From an uncultured Planktomarina sp. (lineage in GTDB: Bacteria; Pseudomonadota; Alphaproteobacteria; Rhodobacterales; Rhodobacteraceae), in assembly GCA_905182455.1 (NCBI GenBank), contig CAJJBJ010000002.1:310001-374000 (forward strand): DNA of 64,000 bases, written 5' to 3'. The notes under the pieces are model-generated. The model searched no databases. It saw only the letters and a list, made by a program, of their open reading frames with translations, and had not been told where the DNA came from. The first letter of the stretch is position 1. Each line of letters starts with the position of its first letter. The translations under genes were made by a program, and so were the position numbers. Below are positions 10,615 to 20,279 of this stretch, one piece after another.

Positions 10615-11767
10615 CTAAAGTCCTCGCTAACTCGCGTGTCGCCTGATCGACCTGCAAGATATCTTGCAAATCGCGGGACGCTGTATTTAAATCTCCTACG
10701 TGATCCAACTCTCGTAACACCGCCTCTACCAGTTGCGCCATATCCAAAAAGCCTATATCAGAGCCGATGAAGCGATCCAATGCAACCTCTTTGGCCGCAT
10801 TGAAGGCAGCCCCCCAAAGATGTCCCTTGCACATAACTTCCCGCGCCAAACGAAGTGCGGGGTAGCGCGCCTCATCCGCCGCAAAAAACCGAAACTGGCC
10901 AATGGTGGTGAAATCCAACCGCGCCACATCGAGGTGCTGGCGTTTGGGGTGATTCAAGGCAAAGCCAATGGCGTGGCGCATATCGGGCGCCCCCACATGG
11001 GCCATCATGCCACCATCGTTGAAGCCTACGATGGCGTGAATCAAACTTTCTGGGTGTATTATAGTTTCAATCCTCGCTTCATCTATACCAAAAAATTCTT
11101 TTGTTTCAATTAATTCCATAGCTTTATTAAACATAGATGCACTGTCGATGGTAATCCTTCGCCCCATCAACCAATTGGGATGGGTTTGGGCCTGTGCTGG
11201 GGTGGCATGTACCAGATCCGCCTGAGGCCAATCTCGGAAAGCGCCCCCACTTGCGGTGATGATGATCCGCTCAACACTGGCTATATCTTCGCCCAGCAAC
11301 GCCTGAAATACTGCTGAATGTTCACTATCAACCGGCAGAATAACAGCCCCATGCTCTGCCGCCTGCGCCAAAAGCAAAGGGCCAGCAGTGACCAGCGATT
11401 CCTTATTGGCCAAAGCCAATGTCGCACCCTGTCGCACCGCGTTCAAGCTTGGCACCAGGCCCGCAATGCCAACAATAGCCGACATAATCCAATCCGCAGG
11501 GCGGTCTGCCGCTTCACAGATTGCCAAACCGCCCGCTGCGGCCTCTATTTTTAGCCCCGAAACGCCTTCTTTCAAGGCGGGCAGCAGCTCAGGAAAGGCC
11601 GTCACCACCACGTCAGGGTGAAATTCACGGGCATCTCCGACCAGCTGTGCGATATTACGGCCACCCGTCAGTGCCACTATTTTGTAGGAGTTTTTGTCCC
11701 GGCGCACCAAATCAAGCGTGTTTTGCCCGATGGATCCGGTCGCCCCAAATATCGAAATGCGTCGCAT
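10607..11767 (-). CDS. dxr: 1-deoxy-D-xylulose 5-phosphate reductoisomerase Dxr
   Basis: Dxr converts DXP to MEP with NADPH, the committed step of the non-mevalonate isoprenoid pathway that feeds UppS two genes upstream. The 386-residue product starts MRRISIFGATGSIGQNTLDL (nucleotide-binding GxTGSIG), with the catalytic region LANKESLVTAG, the metal and substrate residues in VDSEHSAVFQALLG, and the flexible loop MGRRITIDSASMFNKAMELIE. The ATG at 11767 overlaps the cdsA TGA (TGATG), which decides the start over the TTG three bases earlier. Confidence 0.97.
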   Translation of the reverse strand: MRRISIFGATGSIGQNTLDLVRRDKNSYKIVALTGGRNIAQLVGDAREFHPDVVVTAFPELLPALKEGVSGLKIEAAAGGLAICEAADRPADWIMSAIVGIAGLVPSLNAVRQGATLALANKESLVTAGPLLLAQAAEHGAVILPVDSEHSAVFQALLGEDIASVERIIITASGGAFRDWPQADLVHATPAQAQTHPNWLMGRRITIDSASMFNKAMELIETKEFFGIDEARIETIIHPESLIHAIVGFNDGGMMAHVGAPDMRHAIGFALNHPKRQHLDVARLDFTTIGQFRFFAADEARYPALRLAREVMCKGHLWGAAFNAAKEVALDRFIGSDIGFLDMAQLVEAVLRELDHVGDLNTASRDLQDILQVDQATRELARTLDV

Positions 11768-12552
11768 CAATTCAAAAACAATGCCGTGATGATCCCAAGC
11801 ACTGCCGCGCCTCCGATAAACCCATCAAACCGATCCAGAAAACCACCATGGCCAGGAATCAGTTGCGAGCTGTCTTTGACATCAACCCGACGTTTTACCC
11901 AGCTTTCAGCGATATCACCCATCTGTGCGCCAAACGCCACGGCGACGGCCACGGGAACCATCCAAGCCGCACCTGAATATTGCATGAGAACAAAACCCAA
12001 GCCGGCAACCAGCACCCAACCAGCGATGGTTCCACTCCAGGTTTTTTTTGGGCTAATCGACGGCCAAAACTTCGCACCACCGATCATACGGCCGGCAATA
12101 TACCCGCCGATATCTGATAAAATCACCACAGCCGCCAAAATAGCGATGCCAAAGCTGCCAAAATTCAAAGCAAGGTGCCAAAAGCCAACCATGCCGAGGG
12201 TCAAGAGCGCGCCGTAGCCCACATAAATGCCCCGTTGTTGCTTGACCAAAGCAGCGCCAATCATAATAGGCAAAAACCCTGCGACGGCTGGCAAAGTCAT
12301 GCCTGCAAACAAGATCCCCGGCTGCACCACCATCGGCAACCAGCCCAAGACGGCCACCGAGGTTACAGCCAAGAGACGGCGTCCTGATAGGCCAAACATC
12401 CGCGCCAATTCCCATTGCATGGCCAAAACGCCCACAAAGCCAAGCAGCAAAATACCCATTAGGCCCAGATAAAGCGCCGCTGCGAAGATGATCAACATCA
12501 CCACACCAGAGGTAAAACGCTGAGGCAAATCTGCCCATTTTTCTTGGCTCAT
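11767..12552 (-). CDS. cdsA: Phosphatidate cytidylyltransferase CdsA
   Basis: CdsA makes CDP-diacylglycerol from phosphatidate and CTP for phospholipid synthesis. It is a polytopic membrane protein of 261 residues with about seven hydrophobic segments. The C-terminal signature is visible: SPKKTWSGTIAGWV followed by GDIAESWVKRRVDVKDSSQLIPGHGGFLDRFDG. The start overlaps the uppS stop by four bases, continuing the coupled operon. Confidence 0.96.
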   Translation of the reverse strand: MSQEKWADLPQRFTSGVVMLIIFAAALYLGLMGILLLGFVGVLAMQWELARMFGLSGRRLLAVTSVAVLGWLPMVVQPGILFAGMTLPAVAGFLPIMIGAALVKQQRGIYVGYGALLTLGMVGFWHLALNFGSFGIAILAAVVILSDIGGYIAGRMIGGAKFWPSISPKKTWSGTIAGWVLVAGLGFVLMQYSGAAWMVPVAVAVAFGAQMGDIAESWVKRRVDVKDSSQLIPGHGGFLDRFDGFIGGAAVLGIITALFLN

Positions 12553-13256
12553 GCTAAAACGGCTCCAAACTTGCGTTCGCGTTTGCCAAATTTGGCAAGC
12601 AATTGGTTAAATTCATTGGCCGTGAAATCTGGCCATAGTGTGTCGACAAACTCATATTCCGCATAGGCCGATTGCCACAGTAGGAAGTTTGAAATCCGTG
12701 CTTCGCCGCTGGTGCGTATTACAAGATCAGGGTCGGGCAGAAAATGCGTGTCAAGAAAACCTGCCAGCACCTCAGCTGTCACATCTTTTGCCGCCAATTT
12801 GCCGGTTTCAACATCACGTGCCATACGTTGTGCGGCACGAGTGACCTCATCACGGCCACCGTAGTTCAAGGCGACTGTCAGATTAACAACAAAGTTTTGA
12901 GAAGTTAGGAGCTCAAGTTCATCCATTAAACTCACCAGCACCTTGTCCAGCTTCATACGGTCCCCAATAAACCGCACCCGCACACCATCATCAATCAGAG
13001 CTTGAGTTTCGCGCCTAATATAGCGCTTGAACAGAAGCATCAAACCACTGACCTCCACCTGCGTGCGCTTCCAGTTCTCGGTTGAGAAAGCGAAAACGGT
13101 TAGGTATTTCACCCCCGCACTCGGACAGGCCTCCAAAATTTCGCGAACACGACGGGCCCCAGCGCGATGCCCCACCAGACGCGGCTTACCGCGCTGTTGC
13201 GCCCAACGGCCATTACCATCCATTATTATCGCGACATGATCCGCAGCTTGGGACAT
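12549..13256 (-). CDS. uppS: Undecaprenyl diphosphate synthase UppS
   Basis: UppS condenses eight isopentenyl diphosphates onto farnesyl diphosphate to build the C55 lipid carrier for peptidoglycan and O-polysaccharide. The 235-residue protein shows the N-terminal active site IIMDGNGRWAQQRGKPRLVGH with the essential Asp, the helix YLTVFAFSTENWKR, and the C-terminal DLVIRTSGEARISNFLLWQSAYAE block. All family motifs are intact. Confidence 0.97.
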   Translation of the reverse strand: MSQAADHVAIIMDGNGRWAQQRGKPRLVGHRAGARRVREILEACPSAGVKYLTVFAFSTENWKRTQVEVSGLMLLFKRYIRRETQALIDDGVRVRFIGDRMKLDKVLVSLMDELELLTSQNFVVNLTVALNYGGRDEVTRAAQRMARDVETGKLAAKDVTAEVLAGFLDTHFLPDPDLVIRTSGEARISNFLLWQSAYAEYEFVDTLWPDFTANEFNQLLAKFGKRERKFGAVLA

Positions 13257-13269
13257 TCAGAGCACCACT

Positions 13270-13836
13270 TTAAACCATCATGATTTCGGCTTGTTTCACT
13301 TCCAAAGCTACATCAATCAATTTAATTTGAGCATCCGTCATCGATTGCACCTCAGATTCCCAGAGCTTTTGGTCGTCCTCCGACATGCCCGCGCCTTTGG
13401 CCTTTTTGATTTTGTCCATGCCGTCGCGGCGCACATTGCGAATCGATACACGGCAATGTTCGGCATAGCCTGCAGCGACTTTGGTCAACTCGCGGCGCCG
13501 TTCTTCGTTTAATTCCGGGATCGGCAGCATGATGATGGTGCCATTGGTTTGTGGATTGATACCCAAGCCACTCTCGCGAATTGCTTTTTCCACCTTGCCC
13601 ACAAGAGCTTTGTCCCAAACATTCACTGTTACCATCCGAGATTCCGGCACGTTTACCGTGCCAACTTGGTTGATCGGGGTCATCTGACCATAGGCATCCA
13701 CCATGACCGGATCGAGAATAGAGCCACTGGCGCGACCGGTGCGCAGAGAGGCAAATTCTGTTTTCAATGAAGACATGGCTCCATCCATACGGCGTTGCAG
13801 ATCGTCAACATCAATATCTAAAGAGTCATCCGACAT
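13270..13836 (-). CDS. frr: Ribosome recycling factor
   Basis: RRF splits the post-termination ribosome together with EF-G. The 188-residue protein has the three-helix bundle with the conserved [23 protein letters not shown] segment, the beta domain [19 protein letters not shown], and [26 protein letters not shown]. Length is normal. It lies 13 bases upstream of uppS and 21 bases after pyrH, the common frr position. Confidence 0.97.
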   Translation of the reverse strand: MSDDSLDIDVDDLQRRMDGAMSSLKTEFASLRTGRASGSILDPVMVDAYGQMTPINQVGTVNVPESRMVTVNVWDKALVGKVEKAIRESGLGINPQTNGTIIMLPIPELNEERRRELTKVAAGYAEHCRVSIRNVRRDGMDKIKKAKGAGMSEDDQKLWESEVQSMTDAQIKLIDVALEVKQAEIMMV

Positions 13837-13857
13837 TATTATTCTTTCTTACTTAGC

Positions 13858-14589
13858 TTATCCGTGAACCTTGGTGTAGGTGCCTTTGCCTGACAATATA
13901 CCTCTAAATCCCCCCGGTTCATCAAGTGAAAATACGATGATCGGCAGGTTATTGTCACGGGCAAGCGCGATGGCTGAGGCGTCCATGACTTTAAGACGCT
14001 TTTGCAAGACTTCATCATAGGTCACAGTGTCGTAGCGCACGGCGTCTGAATGTAGATTGGGATCTTTGTCGTAAATACCATCAACCTGTGTGCCTTTGAA
14101 GATGGCTTCGCAGGCCATTTCACTGGCGCGCAGTGTGGCGGCTGTATCTGTTGTGAAATATGGGTTGCCTGTGCCAGCAGCGAAAATGACAACGCGTTTT
14201 TTCTCCAAATGCCGCACGGCTCGGCGGCGAATATAGGGTTCGCAGACTTGATCCATTGGAATGGCAGATACAACCCGTGTGTGGATACCTTGCTCTTCCA
14301 ACGAGCTTTGCATCGCCAATGCGTTCATTACGGTGGCCAACATGCCCATATAATCCGCAGTGGTGCGTTCCATCCCCTGTGCAGAGCCTTGTAGACCGCG
14401 GAAAATATTACCACCACCAATGACCATACAAATCTCAGCCCCCATGTCGTGTACAGTTTTAACTTCTGCCGCGATACGTTCTACTGTTGGGGGATGTAAT
14501 CCGTAGCCCTGATCGCCCATAAGGGCCTCACCGGAGATTTTCAACAGAACACGCTTGAAATGACCTAGAGAAACGGGAGTATCTTGCAT
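13858..14589 (-). CDS. pyrH: UMP kinase PyrH
   Basis: PyrH phosphorylates UMP to UDP, supplying UTP/CTP for nucleic acids and for the nucleotide sugars and CDP-lipids used by the genes downstream. The 243-residue amino-acid-kinase-fold protein has [12 protein letters not shown], the [10 protein letters not shown] loop, [14 protein letters not shown], and [20 protein letters not shown]. It is the first gene of the minus-strand run; rpsB and tsf, its frequent neighbours, are not upstream. The 97-nt gap to the divergent miaA must hold the operon promoter, but I see no convincing boxes. Confidence 0.97.
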   Translation of the reverse strand: MQDTPVSLGHFKRVLLKISGEALMGDQGYGLHPPTVERIAAEVKTVHDMGAEICMVIGGGNIFRGLQGSAQGMERTTADYMGMLATVMNALAMQSSLEEQGIHTRVVSAIPMDQVCEPYIRRRAVRHLEKKRVVIFAAGTGNPYFTTDTAATLRASEMACEAIFKGTQVDGIYDKDPNLHSDAVRYDTVTYDEVLQKRLKVMDASAIALARDNNLPIIVFSLDEPGGFRGILSGKGTYTKVHG

Positions 14590-14686
14590 TATGCCCTCAT
14601 CTGAATTTTAGCTAAGATGTCGGAAAACTCTGGTAAGAGCAACGGCGTGTTGCGTGACAAATGAAAAAAAGCGGAAATAAGCTAAA

Positions 14687-15577
14687 ATGCAGGCTCAAAC
14701 AGTAATCTCAACCCTCGACAAATACCGCCCCATCTTAATTGCCGGTGCGACGGCCAGTGGCAAATCGGCTTTGGCCCTCAAAATCGCAGCAGAACTGGGC
14801 GGAGTCATTGTGAATGCCGATGCTTTGCAGGTTTATGATGGCTGGCGCATTCTGACCGCGCGTCCCAGTATGCAAGAGGAATGGCAAGCCCCGCATTTGC
14901 TTTATGGCCATGTGTCCAATCAAGCCAGCTATTCTGTCGGCGATTGGTTGCGTGACATCGCGCCCATCCTAGTTTCAGGTCAACGGCCAATTATTGTTGG
15001 CGGAACGGGGCTATATTTCAGAGCATTGACCGAAGGTTTGGCTGATATCCCACCCATCCCCAATGACATACGCGCAAGCTCCGCACAATTACTGGTCAAC
15101 GGTCAAATCTCCCACATGCTTGAGACCTTGGATGCGGCAACAAAATCAAAGATCGATGTGCAAAATCCAATGCGGGTGTCGCGGGCTTGGGAGGTATTGC
15201 AAGCCACAGGGCAATCGATTGTCGAATGGCACGCCCAGACTGCGCCGCCCATGATGGCGCTAAACAACTGCGATGCGCTATATCTGGCCAGCCCGGTTGA
15301 ATGGCTCAACGCGCGCTTGGCACTTCGGTTTGACATGATGATTAATGCAGGCGCCTTGGACGAAGCGCAGGCCAACTTAGAGTATTGGGATCCAGATTTA
15401 CAATCATCACAAGCCATCGGTGCGCCAGAGATGATCGCGTATCTTCATGGACAGTATAGTTTGGAACAGGCCAAGGCGTTTGCTGTGACAGCCTCTCGCC
15501 AATATGCCAAACGCCAACGGACTTGGTTTCGCAAACGCATGGGCGATTGGCGCAGTATTGCCGCTGATCAACTATAA
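14687..15577 (+). CDS. miaA: tRNA dimethylallyltransferase MiaA
   Basis: MiaA attaches a dimethylallyl group from DMAPP to A37 of tRNAs reading UNN codons. The 296-residue protein has the P-loop GATASGKSALALKIA, the substrate-entry motif NADALQVYDGWRILTARPS, the core IIVGGTGLYFRAL, and the C-terminal SRQYAKRQRTWFRKR. It diverges from pyrH. The ATG at 14687 fits the family N-terminus. Confidence 0.96.
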   Translation: MQAQTVISTLDKYRPILIAGATASGKSALALKIAAELGGVIVNADALQVYDGWRILTARPSMQEEWQAPHLLYGHVSNQASYSVGDWLRDIAPILVSGQRPIIVGGTGLYFRALTEGLADIPPIPNDIRASSAQLLVNGQISHMLETLDAATKSKIDVQNPMRVSRAWEVLQATGQSIVEWHAQTAPPMMALNNCDALYLASPVEWLNARLALRFDMMINAGALDEAQANLEYWDPDLQSSQAIGAPEMIAYLHGQYSLEQAKAFAVTASRQYAKRQRTWFRKRMGDWRSIAADQL

Positions 15578-15876
15578 CAGGCTGGCCCAAATCCGGCTTT
15601 CATTTCCAGTCCCATTTCTTTCGACAGCTTCATAACTTAAATACAAGACCACCCCAAAGCAGTACAACATATTCGAACGTCGGCCTGTCAACCCCATATA
15701 ATTGAATTTTACGACAGTTATATGTCGCTTATTTACCCAGATTGTCGAAACTTACCGTTGACCTATTCCGCTTTATGAGACTGAATAGACAACAGTTGGG
15801 TCTAATGTAAGAACGTCGTTCGAACGACACGGCATTTGGCTCTATCGAGACTATTATGTGTCACAGGGAGAAAAAG
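15578..15876. promoter_or_regulatory. Upstream region of the peptide ABC operon with a 14-bp perfect palindrome
   Basis: This 299-nt gap holds no gene. GTCGTTCGAACGAC (15815-15828) is a perfect 14-bp palindrome about 50 bases before the substrate-binding-protein start. The related string ATTCGAACGTC occurs at 15671-15681. A TTGACC (15758-15763) followed 18 bases later by TGAATA is a weak promoter candidate. I infer an operator for a dimeric repressor or activator; the protein that binds it is not identifiable from this window. Confidence 0.5.
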
Positions 15877-17523
15877 ATGACCCAAGATAATAATTTTATG
15901 CATCCGGCAGCAGAAATGTATGCTTCAGAAGAAAAGGCCGGCAAACTTGACCGCCGCGAGTTTATTTCGCGAGCTACAGCTTTGGGTGTGTCCACCGTTG
16001 CTGCCTACGGATTGCTGGGCCTCGACGCCCCTGCCGTAGCTGGCGGACATGCTAAAATGGGCGGCACCATCCGTATGCAGATGGACGTCAAGGCAATGAA
16101 AGATCCCCGCACCCATGACTGGACGCAAATTTCTATTTTCTCAGCAGGTTGGCTGGAGTATCTTGTAGAGTACAACAACGACGGTTCATTCACTCCAATG
16201 TTGCTGACCAGCTGGGAAGCAAACGCCGATGCGACGCAATATGTATTGAAAATCCGAGAAGGTGTTAAGTGGAACAATGGCGACGACTTCACCGCAGAAG
16301 ATGTTGCGCGCAACATTATTGGCTGGTGCGATAAAGGCCTTGAAGGCAACTCCATGGCCGGTCGTATGGCCTCGTTGGTTGATGAAGCGACAGGTCTGGC
16401 CCGTGAGGGTGCCGTCGTGGCTGTAGACTCTTCCACAGTCCACCTGAACCTTTTGCAACCAGATATCACAATTGTTCCTGGTATGGCAGATTACCCTGCT
16501 CAAATTGTACACAAGTCGTTTACAGTTGAAACCATGGTGTCCAATCCAATTGGCACAGGCTTCATGTTGCCAGAGAACTTGGAAGTCGGCGTGAAAGCAT
16601 CCATCGTCCGCAACGAAGGTTTTGACTGGTGGGGCTATGCCGCGGGCAAGGGTGGATATGTAGACCGGATCGAATTCATTGACTATGGCAGTGATCCTGC
16701 AACCCATATGGCGGGCTTTGAAGCTGAAGAGTTTGACCTCAACTGGGAAACTACTGGAGAATTTGTTGAATTGTTTGATTCACTTGGCCTCGTGAAAACT
16801 CAAGTTGCCTCCGGTGCCACAATCGTTGTGCGTCCAAACCAAGGCCACGCACCGTACGACAACAAAATGGTGCGCCAAGCCTTAGCTATGGCCGTTGACA
16901 ACAATGTCATCAACGAATTGGGCAATGCAAGCTTGGGTGTCGCGGCTGATAACTGCCACGTTGGCCCAATGCACCCAGAGCACAATCCAGATGTGACCCG
17001 TGCACCGTTTGATCCAGTCAAAGCTAAAGAGTTAATGGATGCATCCGGTCATGGCGACTTCGAACATGAGCTGCGCTCACTGGATTCAGGCTTCTGGAAA
17101 GACACTTGCGATGCAGTGGCCGCTCAACTGCGTGATGCAGGAATCAAAGTGAAGCGAACTTTAATGCCAGGCAGTACCTTCTGGAATGACTGGACTAAAT
17201 TCCCATACTCAGCCACTAACTGGAATCACCGTCCTTTAGGCACACAGGTTCTTGGACTAGCCTATCGCTCAGGCGAAGCTTGGAATGAGTTCGCCTGGAA
17301 TAATACTGAATTTGATGGCCTACTAGCAGAGGCCAACTCTTTGGCAAATGCCGATGAGCGTCGGGTTGTGATGGGAAAAATACAGGCAATTGTAATCGAC
17401 GAAGGAGTTACATGTCAGCCATACTGGCGCTTGGTTCAACGGCACAATGTTGCAGGTCTGGTCGGCGTTGATATGCATATCGCGTATCTGCCACAAATCT
17501 ATAAGTGGGGCCACGCAGCCTAA
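15877..17523 (+). CDS. Tat-exported family 5 (peptide-type) ABC substrate-binding protein
   Basis: This 548-residue protein is the periplasmic receptor of the importer encoded by the next three genes. It starts at the ATG at 15877, nine bases after a GGGAG ribosome site; a start at 15856 lacks one. The N-terminus carries a twin-arginine signal: a polar stretch, then LDRREFISRATALG, a hydrophobic core and a probable cleavage near AVAGG. The mature part has the SBP_bac_5 pattern, such as FTPMLLTSWEANADATQYVL and REGVKWNNGDDFTAEDV. Peptides, opines or similar amines are plausible ligands; the exact substrate cannot be read from sequence. Tat export suggests folding in the cytoplasm, as in many roseobacter relatives. 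Confidence 0.9.
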   Translation: MTQDNNFMHPAAEMYASEEKAGKLDRREFISRATALGVSTVAAYGLLGLDAPAVAGGHAKMGGTIRMQMDVKAMKDPRTHDWTQISIFSAGWLEYLVEYNNDGSFTPMLLTSWEANADATQYVLKIREGVKWNNGDDFTAEDVARNIIGWCDKGLEGNSMAGRMASLVDEATGLAREGAVVAVDSSTVHLNLLQPDITIVPGMADYPAQIVHKSFTVETMVSNPIGTGFMLPENLEVGVKASIVRNEGFDWWGYAAGKGGYVDRIEFIDYGSDPATHMAGFEAEEFDLNWETTGEFVELFDSLGLVKTQVASGATIVVRPNQGHAPYDNKMVRQALAMAVDNNVINELGNASLGVAADNCHVGPMHPEHNPDVTRAPFDPVKAKELMDASGHGDFEHELRSLDSGFWKDTCDAVAAQLRDAGIKVKRTLMPGSTFWNDWTKFPYSATNWNHRPLGTQVLGLAYRSGEAWNEFAWNNTEFDGLLAEANSLANADERRVVMGKIQAIVIDEGVTCQPYWRLVQRHNVAGLVGVDMHIAYLPQIYKWGHAA

Positions 17524-17540
17524 ATAACATAAACTAATCA

Positions 17541-17570
17541 GGCCACTCCTATTTTTAGGGGTGGCCTTTA
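17541..17570 (+). terminator. Intergenic hairpin with U-rich tail inside the ABC operon
   Basis: GGCCACTCCT and AGGGGTGGCC form a ten-pair stem with one G-U pair around an ATTTTT loop, followed by TTTATTTT. It lies between the receptor gene and the permease genes. Such elements usually let the receptor be made in excess over the membrane parts by partial termination and by protecting the upstream mRNA. Confidence 0.8.
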
Positions 17571-17601
17571 TTTTGACTACCAAGACTAATGAAAAAATAC
17601 G

Positions 17602-18663
17602 ATGGGAACATACTCCATGGGGATGTTTATCCTACGCAGAACAGGTGTCATGCTGCTAACAGCTTTATGCCTTACTTTTATTGTATTTATTATGACTAAT
17701 CTTTATCCAAATCTGGAAAAACTTGCCAAAAATGAAGGCAATTTTAGGATGTCTGATGCTGAAGTTGCCAGTTTTTTGAGCAATCGGGGTTATACGCAAG
17801 GTAAATTGCATAACTACGGGGAATGGCTTGGCGTTCTTCCCGGCTATGTAATTGAGGGCGTAGATGGCAAGACCCGGGGCCGCTGCTCCAACCATGGTGC
17901 TATTTTGGAAAATGCCAACGAATATTGCGGCGTACTCCAAGGGCATTGGGGATTTTCTAGTCGCTTTAAAGAACCTGTCTCCCAGATCGTCGTCACGCGT
18001 CTTGGTCTCACCGGGAAGCTCATGTTTTGGGTGTTGATGGTGATGATCCCCAGCGCTTTGGTAATTGGGGTATTTGCGGGGATGCGGGAAGGCTCGCGCC
18101 TCGACCGCTCTCTGTCGTCCGGTGCGATTCTCACGACCGCCACCCCTGAATATGTCTCCGGCGTGATTTTCATTGCGATTTTCACCTCTTCCGCTGTGGG
18201 CCTGAAGTGGTTCAAAGGCTCGGCAACCTCTGCCATGGACCATGCGACGCTTGAAAATTTCCTGCTGCCGGTGCTCACCATTGCCCTATACGGCATGGGC
18301 TATATCGCCAGGATGACCCGCGCATCCATGGCTGAAGTCATGACAGCGCAATATATCCGCACCGCGCGCCTTAAAGGCGTCAGCTTTGCCAATATCGTTT
18401 TGAAACACGCGCTGCGCAATGCTTTGATTGCTCCTTTCACCGTAATCATGTTGCAAATTCCATGGCTGTTGAACGGTGTGGTTATTGTTGAAGTCTTATT
18501 TAATTTCAAAGGCTTCGGTTGGGTTTTGGTGCAAGCGGCCAGCAATAACGATATAGATTTGTTGCTTGCTGTCTCTGTGGTTGGTGTTGTTGTTGTTTTG
18601 TTGACGCAGCTCATCTCTGACATCGGCTATGTCTTCTTAAACCCTCGCATTCGCATTTCTTAA
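17602..18663 (+). CDS. Peptide-type ABC transporter permease (DppB-like)
   Basis: The product has 353 residues: an N-terminal membrane helix (FILRRTGVMLLTALCLTFIVFIMT), a periplasmic region of about 100 residues, then five further hydrophobic segments. The coupling-helix (EAA) loop reads MTAQYIRTARLKGVSFANIVLKHALRNALI, diagnostic of DppB/OppB permeases. The periplasmic loop contains several Cys residues (GRCSNH, EYCG), unusual for DppB but seen in this roseobacter-type subgroup. The start is uncertain: ATGs at 17602, 17617 and 17623 all lack a good Shine-Dalgarno; the longest is given. Confidence 0.9.
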   Translation: MGTYSMGMFILRRTGVMLLTALCLTFIVFIMTNLYPNLEKLAKNEGNFRMSDAEVASFLSNRGYTQGKLHNYGEWLGVLPGYVIEGVDGKTRGRCSNHGAILENANEYCGVLQGHWGFSSRFKEPVSQIVVTRLGLTGKLMFWVLMVMIPSALVIGVFAGMREGSRLDRSLSSGAILTTATPEYVSGVIFIAIFTSSAVGLKWFKGSATSAMDHATLENFLLPVLTIALYGMGYIARMTRASMAEVMTAQYIRTARLKGVSFANIVLKHALRNALIAPFTVIMLQIPWLLNGVVIVEVLFNFKGFGWVLVQAASNNDIDLLLAVSVVGVVVVLLTQLISDIGYVFLNPRIRIS

Positions 18664-18676
18664 GGAGTCCAGATCC

Positions 18677-20275
18677 ATGCAAAATCTCACTTGGACCGGC
18701 ACCTTAGGTGCGTACATCAATCCTTTTTTTCTGATCGCATTGTCTGCCTTCTGTGTTTTTGCAGTGGCGGCTGCTGCGCGTGGGTTTTCCCGTGCTGATG
18801 GGCCAACCCTGCTGAACCCCACGCCACCATCAATCGCCCTTATGGGGCCAACAGCTATTATTGGCCTTGTACTTTGGCTTTTGAGCCTCACTGGGTTGGC
18901 ACCCTTTGCGATACTGGCCCTTGGCAATATGTGGCTGTCTTTGGTGGCCTGTCTTATCATTGGCTTAGCCGCAGGATTTGGCTTGTTTCAAATTTCTGCA
19001 GAAGTGATTTTCAAATTGGTTTGGAGTGCTTTTTATGCTGCGCTAGGCCTCTTTACGATCTACCTCATTGTGGGGCTATTTGTGGCGCCAGAAACCGCGG
19101 GCATCTTAGGAGCCATCTCCAAACAATTGATACCCACATGGATTGCCTTGGCTGTCACATTTGCTTTGTCCATCTACTTCAAACGCGGCTTGGGTCTTTA
19201 CGGCAAATTATTTGACAGCCCGATTGGCATGATCGGCCTTGCCTTGGTATTGTTTTGGGTGTTCACTGCCCTGTTCGGCGCTGGCTTTGATCTGATTGCC
19301 ACTCATGATCCATTGGGCCAAGTCTCAGGAATGAAGAATAAACACCCTGGCATACCGCTGATCCGAGCCCAAGAGGGTGACTATCCCTACTATCTATTTG
19401 GCGGCGATACTTTGGCGCGTGACGTCTTCAGCCGCGCCATCGTTGGGAGTGGCATTGTAATCGTAATAGCCCCTGCCGCCACAGTATTTGCCTTCATGGT
19501 CGGCATAACCCTTGGCCTGCCAGCTGGCTATTTTGGGGGGCGATTGGACACAATGCTGAGCTTCCTGTCAAATATGGTTTTGGCGTTTCCAGTGATCTTA
19601 CTCTTTTTTCTGCTAGTCACCCCCGAGATCATTGAATCTGGGCTGCCCAACTATTTGGCTGTGATCCTCTTTGTCTTCCCAGTGGTCTTTATTGCCGTGG
19701 CGCAATATTCGAAAAACCGCCTGAAACCAAATTTTTTAACCCTGCAATTCCCCATCATGCTGATCATCTCAATTTGGCTGTATTTGAGCTTGGTCTCTGA
19801 GGCGGGCACAAAGATTGCGCTCTTACCGCCACTTTTGGATTTGTTCGATGTGCCTTCCGAAGTATTGGTAGTCTTCGTGTCGGTGGTCTTCGTAAACTCC
19901 CCTACCGTCTTCCGGATTGTGAGAGGCCTGACCTTGGACGTAAAAACGCGCGATTATGTGGCCGCGGCTCAAACCCGTGGTGAAGGGCCTTGGTATATTA
20001 TGCTTTGGGAAATTCTGCCCAATGTTCGCGGCCCACTGATCGTGGATTTCTGCCTTCGTATTGGCTATGCCACCATCCTGCTGGGCACGCTTGGATTCTT
20101 TGGCTTGGGGCTGGAATCGGAAAGCCCTGATTGGGGAACAACCATCAACGCTGGGCGCAAATTACTCTCGGTCTATCTGGCCCCACCTTTAGTGCCCGCC
20201 TTTGCCTTGATGAGCTTGGTGCTAGGTCTAAACCTACTGGCTGATGGCCTGCGTGAAGAAAGCTTGAGGGATTAA
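18677..20275 (+). CDS. Enlarged peptide-type ABC transporter permease (DppC-like)
   Basis: At 532 residues this permease is much longer than the usual 280-300 of DppC. The first 200 or so residues add several hydrophobic segments (e.g. FFLIALSAFCVFAVAAAARG, TAIIGLVLWLLSL) with no ABC motif. The later part is DppC-like: DTLARDVFSRAIVGSGIVI, then the coupling loop LDVKTRDYVAAAQTRGEGPWYIMLWEILPNVRGP, and a C-terminal LVLGLNLLADGLREESLRD. A strong AAGGAG lies eight bases before the ATG. It follows the DppB-like gene by 13 bases and is its heterodimer partner. Confidence 0.9.
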   Translation: MQNLTWTGTLGAYINPFFLIALSAFCVFAVAAAARGFSRADGPTLLNPTPPSIALMGPTAIIGLVLWLLSLTGLAPFAILALGNMWLSLVACLIIGLAAGFGLFQISAEVIFKLVWSAFYAALGLFTIYLIVGLFVAPETAGILGAISKQLIPTWIALAVTFALSIYFKRGLGLYGKLFDSPIGMIGLALVLFWVFTALFGAGFDLIATHDPLGQVSGMKNKHPGIPLIRAQEGDYPYYLFGGDTLARDVFSRAIVGSGIVIVIAPAATVFAFMVGITLGLPAGYFGGRLDTMLSFLSNMVLAFPVILLFFLLVTPEIIESGLPNYLAVILFVFPVVFIAVAQYSKNRLKPNFLTLQFPIMLIISIWLYLSLVSEAGTKIALLPPLLDLFDVPSEVLVVFVSVVFVNSPTVFRIVRGLTLDVKTRDYVAAAQTRGEGPWYIMLWEILPNVRGPLIVDFCLRIGYATILLGTLGFFGLGLESESPDWGTTINAGRKLLSVYLAPPLVPAFALMSLVLGLNLLADGLREESLRD

Positions 20276-20279
20276 TTCA

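Noticed and set aside
15811-15825. GAAC-N7-GAAC upstream of the peptide-importer receptor, matching the LexA box pattern
   Set aside because: It arises inside a perfect palindrome, the gene has no DNA-damage role, and the spacer is itself symmetric; an operator for another dimeric protein is more likely.
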